DNA of 64,000 nt, from NCBI RefSeq assembly GCF_001021385.1, contig NZ_CP011773.1, positions 1,426,001-1,490,000 of the forward strand. The letters run 5' to 3'. This DNA comes from Mycobacterium sp. EPa45. GTDB lineage: Bacteria > Actinomycetota > Actinomycetes > Mycobacteriales > Mycobacteriaceae. Each line of letters begins with the position of its first letter. The first letter of the stretch is position 1. The position numbers were made by a program, and so were the translations under genes. Below are positions 33,931-43,626 of the stretch, piece after piece. Below the pieces are notes generated by a model. The model saw nothing but the letters and a program-made list of their open reading frames with translations. It was not told where the DNA came from and searched no databases.

Positions 33931-34565
33931 TTCGCAATATCTTGGTCATCGACACCGCCACGCCGGCAGTCACGGCGGCGGTGGTGGTGCGTGAGCGTGG
34001 CATCGAGGTGGCCGGTGAGCGGATCACGCTCGACGCGCGCGCCCACGCCGAGACGCTGACCCCGAATGTGGTGATGGCGGTCGCCGACGCCCGGCTGACC
34101 ATGGCCGCCCTGGATGCCGTCGTCGTCGGTTGCGGCCCAGGACCTTTCACCGGGTTGCGGGTGGGGATGGCCACCGCCGCGGCCTACGGACACGCGTTGA
34201 ACATCCCGGTGCACGGGGTGTGCAGCCTGGACGCCATCGGCCTTCACACCACCGGCGAGGTCCTGGTCGTCACCGATGCTCGTCGCCGTGAGGTGTACTG
34301 GGCGCGGTACGCCGACGGAACGCGGCTCGAGGGCCCCGATGTCGCCGCGCCCGCCGACGTTTCGGTCGGCGACGCCGCGGCGGTGGCCGGATCACCGGAA
34401 CACGCCGCGCTCTTCGGCCTGCCCGTCGTCGGGCCGGCTTACCCGACGGCGACGGGTCTGGTTGCCGCCGTTGCAGATTTGGATGCCGAACCCGAGCCGC
34501 TGGTTCCGCTGTACCTCCGTCGCCCGGACGCGAAGACGCTCGCGGAACGCGGGGTCCTGCGATGA
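33927..34565 (+). CDS. tsaB: tRNA t6A synthesis protein TsaB
   Basis: The 212-residue ASKHA-fold protein is the inactive scaffold partner of TsaD. It shows VIDTATPAVTAAVV at the N-terminus, the family motif GCGPGPFTGLRVGMATA and VVTDARRREVYWARY. Start ATG 33927 overlaps the tsaE stop by 4 bases, and its stop overlaps rimI by 4, fixing this start over the GTG at 33915. Confidence 0.94.
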   Translation: MIRNILVIDTATPAVTAAVVVRERGIEVAGERITLDARAHAETLTPNVVMAVADARLTMAALDAVVVGCGPGPFTGLRVGMATAAAYGHALNIPVHGVCSLDAIGLHTTGEVLVVTDARRREVYWARYADGTRLEGPDVAAPADVSVGDAAAVAGSPEHAALFGLPVVGPAYPTATGLVAAVADLDAEPEPLVPLYLRRPDAKTLAERGVLR

Positions 34566-35020
34566 ACGTCCGCTACGGCCCGCTGCAGGAGGCCGACGCC
34601 GCTCGCTGCGCCGAGCTGGAGAACATGTTGTTCGACGGCGACGATCCCTGGCCGGACTTCGCATTCGTGCGTGAGCTGGCCGTTCCGCACAATCGTTATG
34701 TCGCAGCGCGGGTGGACGACAAGCTGGTCGGCTACGCCGGGATATCGCGCCTGGGCCGGATTCCGCCGTTCGAATACGAGATCCACACCGTCGGAGTCGA
34801 TCCCGCCTACCAGGGTCAGGGTATCGGTCGGCAGATGATGGTCGAGCTGCTCAGCGAGGTCGGCCCGAAGTCGACGGTGTTCCTGGAGGTCCGCACCGAC
34901 AACGCGCCGGCGATCGCGCTCTACACCAGCCTTGGTTTCGCGAAAGTTGGTGTGCGTAAACGTTATTACCGGGTCAGCGGCGCTGATGCCTACACCATGC
35001 GACGGGATCCCACACCATGA
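34562..35020 (+). CDS. rimI: Ribosomal-protein-alanine N-acetyltransferase RimI
   Basis: The 152-residue GNAT protein matches RimI, which acetylates the N-terminus of S18 in E. coli; mycobacterial RimI has broader reported specificity. The acetyl-CoA loop [15 protein letters not shown] (Q-x-x-G-x-G/A), [18 protein letters not shown] and [17 protein letters not shown] are all present. It overlaps tsaB and tsaD by 4 bases on each side, the conserved tsaB-rimI-tsaD order. Confidence 0.93.
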   Translation: MNVRYGPLQEADAARCAELENMLFDGDDPWPDFAFVRELAVPHNRYVAARVDDKLVGYAGISRLGRIPPFEYEIHTVGVDPAYQGQGIGRQMMVELLSEVGPKSTVFLEVRTDNAPAIALYTSLGFAKVGVRKRYYRVSGADAYTMRRDPTP

Positions 35021-36057
35021 TTGTGCTCGCCCTCGAAAGCTCTTGTGACGAAACCGGAGTCGGGATCGCTCGCCTCGACGACAACGGCACCGTCACGCTG
35101 CTGGCCGATGAGGTGGCCTCCAGCGTCGACGAGCACACCCGATTCGGCGGGGTGGTACCCGAAATCGCGTCCCGCGCCCACCTCGAAGCGCTCGGGCCGA
35201 CCATGCGCCGGGCCATGCAGGTGGCCGGGATCGGGAAGCCCGATGTCGTTGCGGCCACGATCGGGCCTGGGCTGGCGGGAGCCCTGCTGGTCGGGGTGGC
35301 CGCCGCCAAGGCGTACGCCGCGGCGTGGGGCGTTCCGTTCTACGCCGTCAACCACCTGGGTGGACATCTGGCGGCCGATGTCTACGACCACGGTCCGCTG
35401 CCGGAATGCGTAGGACTGCTGGTGTCCGGCGGGCACACCCATCTGCTGCACGTGCGATCACTGGGTGAGCCGATCATCGAACTCGGCAGCACCGTCGACG
35501 ACGCGGCAGGGGAGGCCTACGACAAGGTGGCCAGGCTGCTCGGCCTCGGCTATCCGGGCGGCCGGCCGCTCGATGAACTGGCCCGCACCGGGGATCGAGA
35601 CGCCATCGTCTTCCCGCGCGGCATGACCGGCCCGCGCGACGAACCGTTCGCGTTCTCGTTCTCCGGGCTCAAGACCGCCGTCGCGCGGTATGTCGAGAGT
35701 CATCCCGATGTGGCGACCGCCGACGTAGCCGCCGGGTTCCAGGAGGCTGTCGCCGACGTGCTGACCGCCAAGGCGGTGCGGGCCGCCGCCGAGCTCGGGG
35801 TCTCGACGCTGCTGATCGCCGGCGGGGTCGCGGCCAACTCGCGGCTTCGCGAACTGGCCGAAGAGCGTTGTGCCGCAGCCGGTTTGACACTACGGATCCC
35901 GCGACCGCGATTGTGCACCGACAATGGGGCGATGATCGCCTCCTTCGCTGCGCACCTCATCGCCGCGGGCGCCGCGCCGTCACCGCTGGACGTGCCCAGC
36001 GACCCGGGCCTGCCCGTCATCGCGGGTCAGGTCGCCACCAGCCGAGCCGGTCGCTGA
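35017..36057 (+). CDS. tsaD: tRNA N6-adenosine threonylcarbamoyltransferase TsaD
   Basis: TsaD transfers threonylcarbamoyl from the TsaC product to A37 of tRNA. The 346-residue protein begins [14 protein letters not shown]. It has [13 protein letters not shown], the metal motif NHLGGHL (H-x-x-x-H), VSGGHTHLL, the kinase-like [26 protein letters not shown] and [12 protein letters not shown], all in family order. Its stop overlaps the next start (TGATG). Confidence 0.95.
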   Translation: MIVLALESSCDETGVGIARLDDNGTVTLLADEVASSVDEHTRFGGVVPEIASRAHLEALGPTMRRAMQVAGIGKPDVVAATIGPGLAGALLVGVAAAKAYAAAWGVPFYAVNHLGGHLAADVYDHGPLPECVGLLVSGGHTHLLHVRSLGEPIIELGSTVDDAAGEAYDKVARLLGLGYPGGRPLDELARTGDRDAIVFPRGMTGPRDEPFAFSFSGLKTAVARYVESHPDVATADVAAGFQEAVADVLTAKAVRAAAELGVSTLLIAGGVAANSRLRELAEERCAAAGLTLRIPRPRLCTDNGAMIASFAAHLIAAGAAPSPLDVPSDPGLPVIAGQVATSRAGR

Positions 36058-37082
36058 TGCACTACGACATCCGGCTGCGTCCCGCGCAGCCGGATACTCC
36101 GGGACCCGATGCCTTCACGATCCATCGCGCCGAGGTGCCGCCCAGCCCCGGGCGCGACGGGCTGACGCTGGCCTACGTCCACGAGGGGCCGAAAAGCGGG
36201 GCCGGGTACCCGCTGCTTCTGCTGCACGGCTACCCCGAAACCAAGCGGATCTGGTGGCGCAACATCGCCGCACTCGCCGAGGCGGGCTACGAGGTGATCG
36301 CCCCGGACCTGCGCGGACATGGAGACTCCGACATGTCACAAGACGACGTCTATGACATCGCGGCCTACAGCCGAGACGTCTACCTGTTGGTCCGCTCCTT
36401 GGGTCATGAGCGGTGCGGGGTCGTCGGCGGCGACGTCGGTGGGGTGGTCGCGGTGGACCTGCTGCACCGCTATCCCGGGTTCGTCGAGAAGCTCGTCTTC
36501 TTCGACACCGTGCCGCCCCTGGTCTTCGACGACTACATCGCCGCCGGGCTCGACCCGATGAGCATCCTGAGCGACGGCCCGACCGGAGATTACCGCCAAC
36601 GGCAAGGCGCCGCCCCGGACGAACTGGCCGCCGAACTCGACACGAAAGACAAGCGACGGCGCTACGTGGGGGAGATGTACGGCCACCGACTATGGGCGTC
36701 GCCGGGCACGTTCAGTCCCGGCGACGTCGACTTCATGACCGAGCCCTTCGGCAGTGCGGAGCGGCTGCGGGCGGGATGGGCCGTCTACCAGCTGGCGCAC
36801 GGCCGGCCGGTCAGTGAGCCGCCTATCATGGATCGCAAGGTCGACGTCCCGACCCTGATCCTCTACGGCATGGACGACCATGTCGTCGGCCCGGAGTTCA
36901 TGCACTTTTGCGAGGTGGCCTTCACCAATCGGACTGGACCCGTCATGCTGCCGGGTGCCGGGCACTTCCTGCAATGGGAACGCGCGGACCTGTTCAACGC
37001 GCTGGTCATCGCGTTCTACGGCGACTTACGCGTGCGTCATGAGCTGGGTGAACAGCCCGCGGTGTCCGCTCTGGGCGAATAG
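36057..37082 (+). CDS. Epoxide hydrolase/haloacetate-dehalogenase-like alpha/beta-hydrolase
   Basis: The 341-residue protein has the HGYPETKRIWW oxyanion motif (HGxP), APDLRGHGDSD, and an Asp nucleophile in VVGGDVGGVVA. A nucleophilic Asp rather than Ser marks epoxide hydrolases and fluoroacetate dehalogenases. The acid and base lie in LYGMDDHVVGPEF and PGAGHFLQWE. Start ATG 36057 is coupled to tsaD by TGATG. It is the last gene of the alr operon; the CIRCE-controlled groES follows. Substrate unknown. Confidence 0.83.
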   Translation: MHYDIRLRPAQPDTPGPDAFTIHRAEVPPSPGRDGLTLAYVHEGPKSGAGYPLLLLHGYPETKRIWWRNIAALAEAGYEVIAPDLRGHGDSDMSQDDVYDIAAYSRDVYLLVRSLGHERCGVVGGDVGGVVAVDLLHRYPGFVEKLVFFDTVPPLVFDDYIAAGLDPMSILSDGPTGDYRQRQGAAPDELAAELDTKDKRRRYVGEMYGHRLWASPGTFSPGDVDFMTEPFGSAERLRAGWAVYQLAHGRPVSEPPIMDRKVDVPTLILYGMDDHVVGPEFMHFCEVAFTNRTGPVMLPGAGHFLQWERADLFNALVIAFYGDLRVRHELGEQPAVSALGE

Positions 37083-37103
37083 GCAGCATGCCACCCTTGA
37101 GTG

Positions 37104-37130
37104 CTAGCACTCGCATGTATAGAGTGCTAG
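37104..37130 (+). promoter_or_regulatory. CIRCE operator of groES-groEL1 (HrcA site)
   Basis: CTAGCACTC-N9-GAGTGCTAG is a perfect 9-9-9 inverted repeat of the CIRCE type. TTGAGT (37097-37102) and TATAGA (37118-37123), 15 bases apart, place the operator over the promoter, so HrcA would block transcription until heat or folding stress. The first arm is itself part of the palindrome GAGTGCTAGCACTC. Confidence 0.9.
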
Positions 37131-37266
37131 GTGGCTGCGGACAACCCCTGTGCCGGCACCCGCGACGACGGCGCGAGGGCATGGACGTACGCCGAACACC
37201 TGGCAATTCCGACTGGTCCGGGCGCCACAGCCCCGGCCGCAAGTTAACTAAGTGGAGGACTCCATC

Positions 37267-37566
37267 GTGGCCGTGAACATCAAGCCACTCGAGGACAAGA
37301 TCCTCGTACAGGCCAATGAGGCCGAGACGACCACCGCATCCGGTCTGGTCATCCCGGACACCGCCAAGGAGAAGCCGCAGGAAGGCACCGTCGTCGCAGT
37401 TGGCCCCGGCCGCTGGGACGAGGATGGCGAGAAGCGGATTCCCCTGGACGTTGCCGAGGGTGACACCGTCATCTACAGCAAGTACGGCGGCACCGAGATC
37501 AAGTACAACGGCGAGGAGTACCTGATCCTGTCCGCCCGCGACGTGCTGGCGGTCGTCAACAAGTAG
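37267..37566 (+). CDS. groES: Co-chaperonin GroES
   Basis: The 99-residue protein ([20 protein letters not shown], mobile loop about 17-37, [16 protein letters not shown]) is nearly identical to mycobacterial GroES (Cpn10) as I recall it. It caps the GroEL ring. Start is GTG 37267 behind GGAGGAC; an in-frame GTG at 37252 overlaps that ribosome site and is unlikely. Under CIRCE control and followed by groEL1 after 85 bases that contain a long hairpin. Confidence 0.97.
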   Translation: MAVNIKPLEDKILVQANEAETTTASGLVIPDTAKEKPQEGTVVAVGPGRWDEDGEKRIPLDVAEGDTVIYSKYGGTEIKYNGEEYLILSARDVLAVVNK

Positions 37567-37576
37567 CAGTCGTGAA

Positions 37577-37621
37577 CCGCCCCGGAGGTCCCCGTATTCG
37601 TGCGGGCGGTTTCCGGGGCGG
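37577..37621 (+). other. Intercistronic hairpin between groES and groEL1
   Basis: Arms CCGCCCCGGA (37577-37586) and TCCGGGGCGG (37612-37621) pair over 10 bp, with a possible inner GC stem. It could attenuate, stabilise or guide cleavage of the groES-groEL1 transcript, giving unequal protein levels. Confidence 0.6.
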
Positions 37622-37648
37622 AACGCGCTGGAGCGAAGTCAGGACTGA

Positions 37649-39277
<1,629 letters not shown>

Positions 39278-39292
39278 CGAGTTCCACGGAAG

Positions 39293-39328
39293 CACCCCCG
39301 GTCCTGTTGGGCCGGGGGTGTTTTCGTT
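39293..39328 (+). terminator. Terminator of groES-groEL1
   Basis: CACCCCCGG (39293-39301) pairs with CCGGGGGTG (39312-39320), followed by TTTTCGTTT. Confidence 0.8.
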
Positions 39329-39367
39329 TCGGGTCACATACGCCCGCGCGAGTAACCAAACCCGACC

Positions 39368-39385
39368 TGGCTGTAGTGACAGCCA
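39368..39385. terminator. Second hairpin between convergent genes
   Basis: TGGCTGT-AGTG-ACAGCCA, a perfect 7-bp stem. It may back up termination of groEL1 or of the convergent hydrolase gene. Confidence 0.35.
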
Positions 39386-39451
39386 GCGTCGTTCAGCGAT
39401 ATGCAGACGGCATTGGCTGCGGCCACGACTTCATGCTGCCCATCAGTTTAT

Positions 39452-40261
39452 TTACTTACCCTGACTTGCCAGCCAGTCATCGATGCGCTCGGCGACAGCC
39501 TTCCAGCCGGGCTCGAGCATCATGATGTGTCCCATGTCCGGGAATAGCTCCAGGTCTGCTCGGTAGATTTTCGCCACCGCCGAGGCATCCCCGTCGACTC
39601 GCGAGGCGTCATCTCTCGCACCGAGAACAAGCAGTGGGGTTGTTACGAGATCAGGAACGGGCAGCGGATTGACCGTCTGCCGGGCGGCGCGCACACTTTC
39701 GGGTTCCAAACGGCTCGCACACGATTCGACAATTGAGTCGGGGGTGTTCGGGCTGAACAGGAACTCACGGACCAATGCCGGTGTGCTGAAGAGGTCCACC
39801 GGATTGCCGAATGTGTTGGTAATGAAGACCCGCCACGGGTGCCGGCGAAGAGCTCGCAGTGCCCATCGACGCAATCCCGCTGGCGTGCCGGGGGCCAGCA
39901 GGACTGCCGCTGAAACACTCTGTCTTGCAAGGTAGTTCAGTACAACCCAGCATCCCATTGAATGCCCGATGAGTACCGGTGACGAGCTCAAACCCGCCGC
40001 TACGGTGTCGACGTCGTCGACGTAGTCCTCGAGCGAGCATGATCTGAGCGGCTGGGACAAACTGCTGGCCCCGTGGCCACGAAGACTCACGGCGACAGCG
40101 TGGTAGCCGCTATCGGCGAAGAAATCCAAGAAATGGTCATCCCACACTCCTGCGGCGCTGCAAGCTCCGTGGACGAAAAGCAATGGGAATGGATGCGCGC
40201 TCGTAGTCGCACCCTTCTCGATCACTTCTAGCAATGGGCGGCCCTTTCGATCCCCTGGCAC
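39452..40261 (-). CDS. Alpha/beta-hydrolase
   Basis: The product has LLFVHGACSAAGVWDDHFLDFFA, VSLRGHGASS, LIGHSMGCWVVLNYLA (Ser nucleophile), LVLGARDDASRV (Asp) and PDMGHIMMLEPGW (His), a full serine-hydrolase triad. The frame is open far upstream, but residues before LLEVIEKGATTSAHP look non-coding and overlap a region before the next plus-strand gene. GTG 40261 (269 residues) is the most plausible start, though not certain. Substrate unknown. Confidence 0.78.
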   Translation of the reverse strand: MPGDRKGRPLLEVIEKGATTSAHPFPLLFVHGACSAAGVWDDHFLDFFADSGYHAVAVSLRGHGASSLSQPLRSCSLEDYVDDVDTVAAGLSSSPVLIGHSMGCWVVLNYLARQSVSAAVLLAPGTPAGLRRWALRALRRHPWRVFITNTFGNPVDLFSTPALVREFLFSPNTPDSIVESCASRLEPESVRAARQTVNPLPVPDLVTTPLLVLGARDDASRVDGDASAVAKIYRADLELFPDMGHIMMLEPGWKAVAERIDDWLASQGK

Positions 40262-40517
40262 CAAAGCGATTTTTGCAGACGGTGCGCGGTCGTCTGGGTC
40301 AATTCGTTCCGTTGCCCGACAGACGTACACACTGCCGTGGCTGCACCCCACCACCGCCGATGCAGGCCGCGGCGGCCACGACGGGCACGCCAGTGAGCAA
40401 TTCGTTACCGGCATGGATCCTGACAACCGGAATTGTTGGAATCGGTAGCGGCGCCGGACCTGTGCACTGAGCATCCTGCGCGTCGCCGCACATCGCACGC
40501 CAGTCTGAGGAGGAACG
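40262..40517. other. Intergenic region, no gene supported
   Basis: Small open frames exist on both strands (for example 40299-40493 on minus), but none has a ribosome site, a domain or convincing composition. The only clear element is the AGGAGGAACG ribosome site at the right end. Confidence 0.4.
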
Positions 40518-40901
40518 ATGCCGCTATCGGTGCTGCCGCGCCACCCTTGGGCGGCTATCTTCGCCGCCGCCGCCGCCGCCATCGCTGCCGTCGCGGTCGC
40601 TCCGCCGGCCAACGCCGATCCGCTCGACCCCATCCCCGGAGAGGGCGTCTTTCTCGTCGGCCGTGACATCGCGCCTGGTCTGTACAACACCAGCGGATCG
40701 GCGGCACCCTTCGCCGTCTACATCAACGATGTGCCAACCCAGGACTCGATGTGCGTGTGGGTCACCTACAGCACGCCGGACACCAATAAGGACCACGTCG
40801 TCGCGACCAACATGTCCATCGGCCCGATGAACGCGGCGATCAATTCGACGGTCATGGCCTTCGAGACGCACAACTGCGAGCCCTGGGCTCGGGTCAGCTG
40901 A
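40518..40901 (+). CDS. Small exported protein
   Basis: The 127-residue product has a signal peptide (Ala-rich core, cleavage PANA-DP about residue 34). A beta-rich domain follows with [20 protein letters not shown] (the D-I-x-P-G-x-Y pattern of small exported beta-sandwich domains) and two Cys ([15 protein letters not shown]). ATG 40518 is behind a strong AGGAGGAACG site. It overlaps the convergent OsmC gene by 8 bases. Function unknown. Confidence 0.78.
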   Translation: MPLSVLPRHPWAAIFAAAAAAIAAVAVAPPANADPLDPIPGEGVFLVGRDIAPGLYNTSGSAAPFAVYINDVPTQDSMCVWVTYSTPDTNKDHVVATNMSIGPMNAAINSTVMAFETHNCEPWARVS

Positions 40902-41364
40902 ATGCAGCCAATGACGTCGCGATGTCGACCTCGGACGTCAGCGTTTGATGCACCGGGCAGTGCTCGGCGATCGCGAGGAGCCGCTCACGCTGGCTGTCGT
41001 CGAGGTCGCCGACCAAGGTGATGGACCGATCGATATGGCTGACCCAGCCCTTCGTGGTCTCGCACTCAGCGCAATCTTCGGCGTGAATGCGGGAGTGCCG
41101 CAGGCTCACCTGGACCCGCTCGAGCGGCCAGCCCTTCTTGTTCGCATACATCCGAATCGTCATCGACGTGCATGCCCCGAGCCCGGCCAACAGCAGGTCG
41201 TACGGCGTCGGCCCGGCGTCCTCGCTGATCGGCTTCGGTTCGTCCGCGATCAGCTGATGCCGCCCCGCAGTGATCTGCTGTGTATAGGTCCCCGTGCCGG
41301 ATTCGGTCACCGTAACCGTGCCCTCGGACGATGTGGGGTGAGCGCCGAAATTCTCTGCCGTCAT
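40894..41364 (-). CDS. OsmC/Ohr-family peroxiredoxin-like protein
   Basis: The 156-residue protein has the OsmC fold signature with the two catalytic cysteines: Cys65 in [21 protein letters not shown] and Cys136 in [10 protein letters not shown]. It would reduce organic hydroperoxides with a thiol donor. An insert with Cys98 and Cys101 ([12 protein letters not shown]) is an extra thiol pair often seen in YhfA-like members. ATG 41364 is preferred over the GTG seven codons earlier. Confidence 0.85.
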   Translation of the reverse strand: MTAENFGAHPTSSEGTVTVTESGTGTYTQQITAGRHQLIADEPKPISEDAGPTPYDLLLAGLGACTSMTIRMYANKKGWPLERVQVSLRHSRIHAEDCAECETTKGWVSHIDRSITLVGDLDDSQRERLLAIAEHCPVHQTLTSEVDIATSLAAFS

Positions 41365-41445
41365 GGCTGCAATCCAACACCACACGCAGTGACCTGCGCC
41401 TATGCTGCCCGCATACTCGTCCCGTCACGCGTGAGTGAGGCGCAG

Positions 41446-42033
41446 ATGAACAACGGCGACAAGCGCAACCGCTGGTCGATGGTCAGCGTGGTCTGCGCTG
41501 TGGTGATCAGTGTGGTGACACCGGCGACCGGCAGCGCGGACCCCGCAGGCGGCACCGTGGTCACGCTGCAGCAATTGCTGTCCGCGCCAGTGCCTGCGCT
41601 ATGTCAGCACGACCCCGGCAATCTGGTGAACGGCACTCTGCCACAACAGGAGTCGCACCGCGGGCATGTTGGAATCGCCCGGAGATACGACCAACTCGGC
41701 GAACCTTACAAGGTTGCCTTCGGCAGCCTGACCGGCGAGGACAACACCGATGCCGCGATGGTGACCGACTGCAGCGCCGGCGGAGTGCCGTGGCCGGAGA
41801 CCGTGCAGCTCTACACTGCCGGGCCGACACGCCTGGGTGGTGTGGACCTGGGCGACATCACCCACAGTCGCGAGGTGGTGACGGATCTGTCCATCAGTGA
41901 CGGCCTTGTTCACGTCACGTGGTTGGCCAACGCGCCAGGCGACGGCGAGTGCTGCCCCTCGATTCAGATGGCGGCTGACGTGCGTTGGGACGGTCTGACT
42001 GTGAGCGCGGAAAACGTCCGCAGGATCAACTGA
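41446..42033 (+). CDS. Exported protein of unknown function
   Basis: The 195-residue product has a signal peptide (MVSVVCAVVISVVTPATGSA-DP). The mature domain contains ALCQHDPGNLVNGTLP, AAMVTDCSAGGVPWPETVQLY and GDGECCPSIQMAADVRWDG, four or more Cys that could form disulfides. The pattern resembles LppP/LprE-type or DUF4232-neighbouring mycobacterial exported proteins, but no family is assigned. An in-frame GTG at 41431 is an alternative start. The 3' end overlaps the convergent exported gene by 8 bases. Confidence 0.7.
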   Translation: MNNGDKRNRWSMVSVVCAVVISVVTPATGSADPAGGTVVTLQQLLSAPVPALCQHDPGNLVNGTLPQQESHRGHVGIARRYDQLGEPYKVAFGSLTGEDNTDAAMVTDCSAGGVPWPETVQLYTAGPTRLGGVDLGDITHSREVVTDLSISDGLVHVTWLANAPGDGECCPSIQMAADVRWDGLTVSAENVRRIN

Positions 42034-42535
42034 CGGTTGTCGGCTGGATCGACACCAGCTGGAAGACGCCGGGCGCAGCGTCGTCGGGCGTGAATCGGAC
42101 CAACAGAGTGTTCGTCGGGAACTGCGTGGCAAGGTCATTCAGTGTCCTCGGCATGAACACTCGGGTCTTGGCATTGCCGTACCAGTTTGGGTCGAACTGG
42201 TCGACACTGAGACTGCCCACGCTGTCGATGGTGGTGTCCCACTGCTTGATGGGCTCCGGTACCGCATCGCCGAATCCCGCCGACTTCAGGTACGCATCGC
42301 CCTGTCCTGCAAGGGTTATCGCTGTGTTGCCCCCGACCGGTGTCCCGGTGATGGTGCCGTTGACGGCGTCGGCGGAAACCGACGTCAGACGTGTGGTGCA
42401 GACGTTGTCGACGACATGGGCCGGCACGCAGAAGCCGGGCAGCGGATCGGCATGCGACACGGCGATGGTCGGCGCGCCGACGGACAGCACCGGGGCGGCG
42501 ACAGCCGCCACGGCACGGGTGCGAGCGTGCGGCAT
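42026..42535 (-). CDS. Exported protein of unknown function
   Basis: The 169-residue product starts at ATG 42535, preceded by GAAGGAGAG. It has a short Ala-rich signal region, with likely cleavage at VSHA-DP. The mature part has CVPAHVVDNVCTTRLTSVSAD (a Cys pair) and VPEPIKQWDTTIDSVGSLSVDQFDPNWYG. No family recognised. It is flanked by other small exported-protein genes. Confidence 0.7.
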   Translation of the reverse strand: MPHARTRAVAAVAAPVLSVGAPTIAVSHADPLPGFCVPAHVVDNVCTTRLTSVSADAVNGTITGTPVGGNTAITLAGQGDAYLKSAGFGDAVPEPIKQWDTTIDSVGSLSVDQFDPNWYGNAKTRVFMPRTLNDLATQFPTNTLLVRFTPDDAAPGVFQLVSIQPTTVS

Positions 42536-42713
42536 CCCAGCGTCTCTCCTTCGCAAGCGTCGACTTCCTGCACTGTATTCGGCACCGCGGCCAAGGGAGT
42601 TACCTGAATACGAAATAAGCCCGGCGATCGATTGAAACGTTCAGATCCACCACGGCGATGTCCTTACTGATCTCCCTGAGGGGGAGTCGGATTGACAAGT
42701 GGGGGAACCAATC

Positions 42714-42920
42714 ATGAACAGATCTGTCGCTGTGCTGGCCGCGTCGGTTTTCGGCGTCATTGCCATCGGAGTCGCCGCACCCGCGAATGCTCAACCAACG
42801 GTGCCGTTCAAGAACTGCACTGCCGCCAAAGCCGCGGGTTATTGCGATATACCGACCGACAGCCCGCTGTACACCCCCAGCCAGGATCGCGACAGCGACG
42901 GAGTCGCCTGCGAGTGCTGA
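42714..42920 (+). CDS. Small exported excalibur calcium-binding protein
   Basis: The 68-residue protein is a signal peptide (cleavage PANA-QP about residue 27) plus one excalibur domain: FKNCTAAKAAGYCDIP and the terminal DRDSDGVACEC, in which D-x-D-x-DG is an EF-hand-like calcium loop bracketed by Cys. ATG 42714 follows GGGGGAAC; the upstream GTG/ATG codons would lengthen the basic region only slightly. Excalibur domains occur in exported nucleases and envelope proteins; here it stands alone. Confidence 0.8.
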   Translation: MNRSVAVLAASVFGVIAIGVAAPANAQPTVPFKNCTAAKAAGYCDIPTDSPLYTPSQDRDSDGVACEC

Positions 42921-42921
42921 T

Positions 42922-43551
42922 CTAGTCGCGGCCGCCGGCCAACAACCCGCTGGACGCGAACTTCAAGCCGGCGCGTAGTTCGTCCAGGGAGATGGGGTCG
43001 TCGGATTCGATGTAGCGCATGGTCGTTGCCACGGCCATGTTGAAGAACAACCACGCCAGGGCGCTGGTGCTCAGCTCGTCGCGGTAGTGGCTTCGATAGT
43101 GCGTCATATGCAGTCGGGTCATCGCCAGCAGCGTGGCGTTGAGCCCGGACACGCTCTCGAAGGTGCGGACGTGCTCAGGACGTTCGTTGAGGTAGCGGAT
43201 CAACCGACGATTGGCGATCGTGAAGTCGATGAGCATATCGATCGACGACTCCATCGCCGACTCCGGCCGCTCCAGGGTGTGTGCCCGCAACATCTCCTCG
43301 ATCGCCGGGGCCTGTTCGGCGGCGAGCTGCTCGACCGCGGCGTTGATCATCTGATCCTTGTTCTCGAAGTACTGGTAGATCGATCCCTTCGAGATACCGG
43401 CTTTCTCCGCGATCAGATTCGTGGTGATCTCCTCAGGGGCGTGCCGGTGCAGCAACATCGCCGTTGTCGAGACGATTTTTGCGACCATCTCGCGGGAACG
43501 CGCCTGCTGTGGCGCTTTGCGGCGCTCTGATCTGGGCTTTGCTGTGCTCAC
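42922..43551 (-). CDS. TetR-family transcriptional regulator
   Basis: The 209-residue protein has the TetR helix-turn-helix at about 22-68 (VSTTAMLLHRHAPEEITTNLIAEKAGISKGSIYQYFENKDQMI) and a ligand domain of helices to the C-terminus. Start is GTG 43551. It is divergent from the MpaB-type oxygenase gene with a 75-base shared region that contains a perfect inverted repeat, so local repression of both genes is likely. Confidence 0.88.
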   Translation of the reverse strand: MSTAKPRSERRKAPQQARSREMVAKIVSTTAMLLHRHAPEEITTNLIAEKAGISKGSIYQYFENKDQMINAAVEQLAAEQAPAIEEMLRAHTLERPESAMESSIDMLIDFTIANRRLIRYLNERPEHVRTFESVSGLNATLLAMTRLHMTHYRSHYRDELSTSALAWLFFNMAVATTMRYIESDDPISLDELRAGLKFASSGLLAGGRD

Positions 43552-43579
43552 ACAACACTCCTGATGCGACTTGAATGCG

Positions 43580-43594
43580 ACCTGATAGTCAGGT
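43580..43594. promoter_or_regulatory. Palindromic operator between tetR and mpaB-like genes
   Basis: ACCTGA-TAG-TCAGGT is a perfect 6-3-6 inverted repeat in the divergent promoter region, 33 bases before the oxygenase start. It is the probable binding site of the adjacent TetR regulator. Confidence 0.6.
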
Positions 43595-43626
43595 TAGCGT
43601 CTGGCCAACCGTTAGGAGGGTTACCG

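Noticed and set aside
40299..40493. 64-codon minus-strand frame upstream of the hydrolase gene
   Set aside because: No start signal, no recognisable family and a competing plus-strand frame; composition is not decisive.
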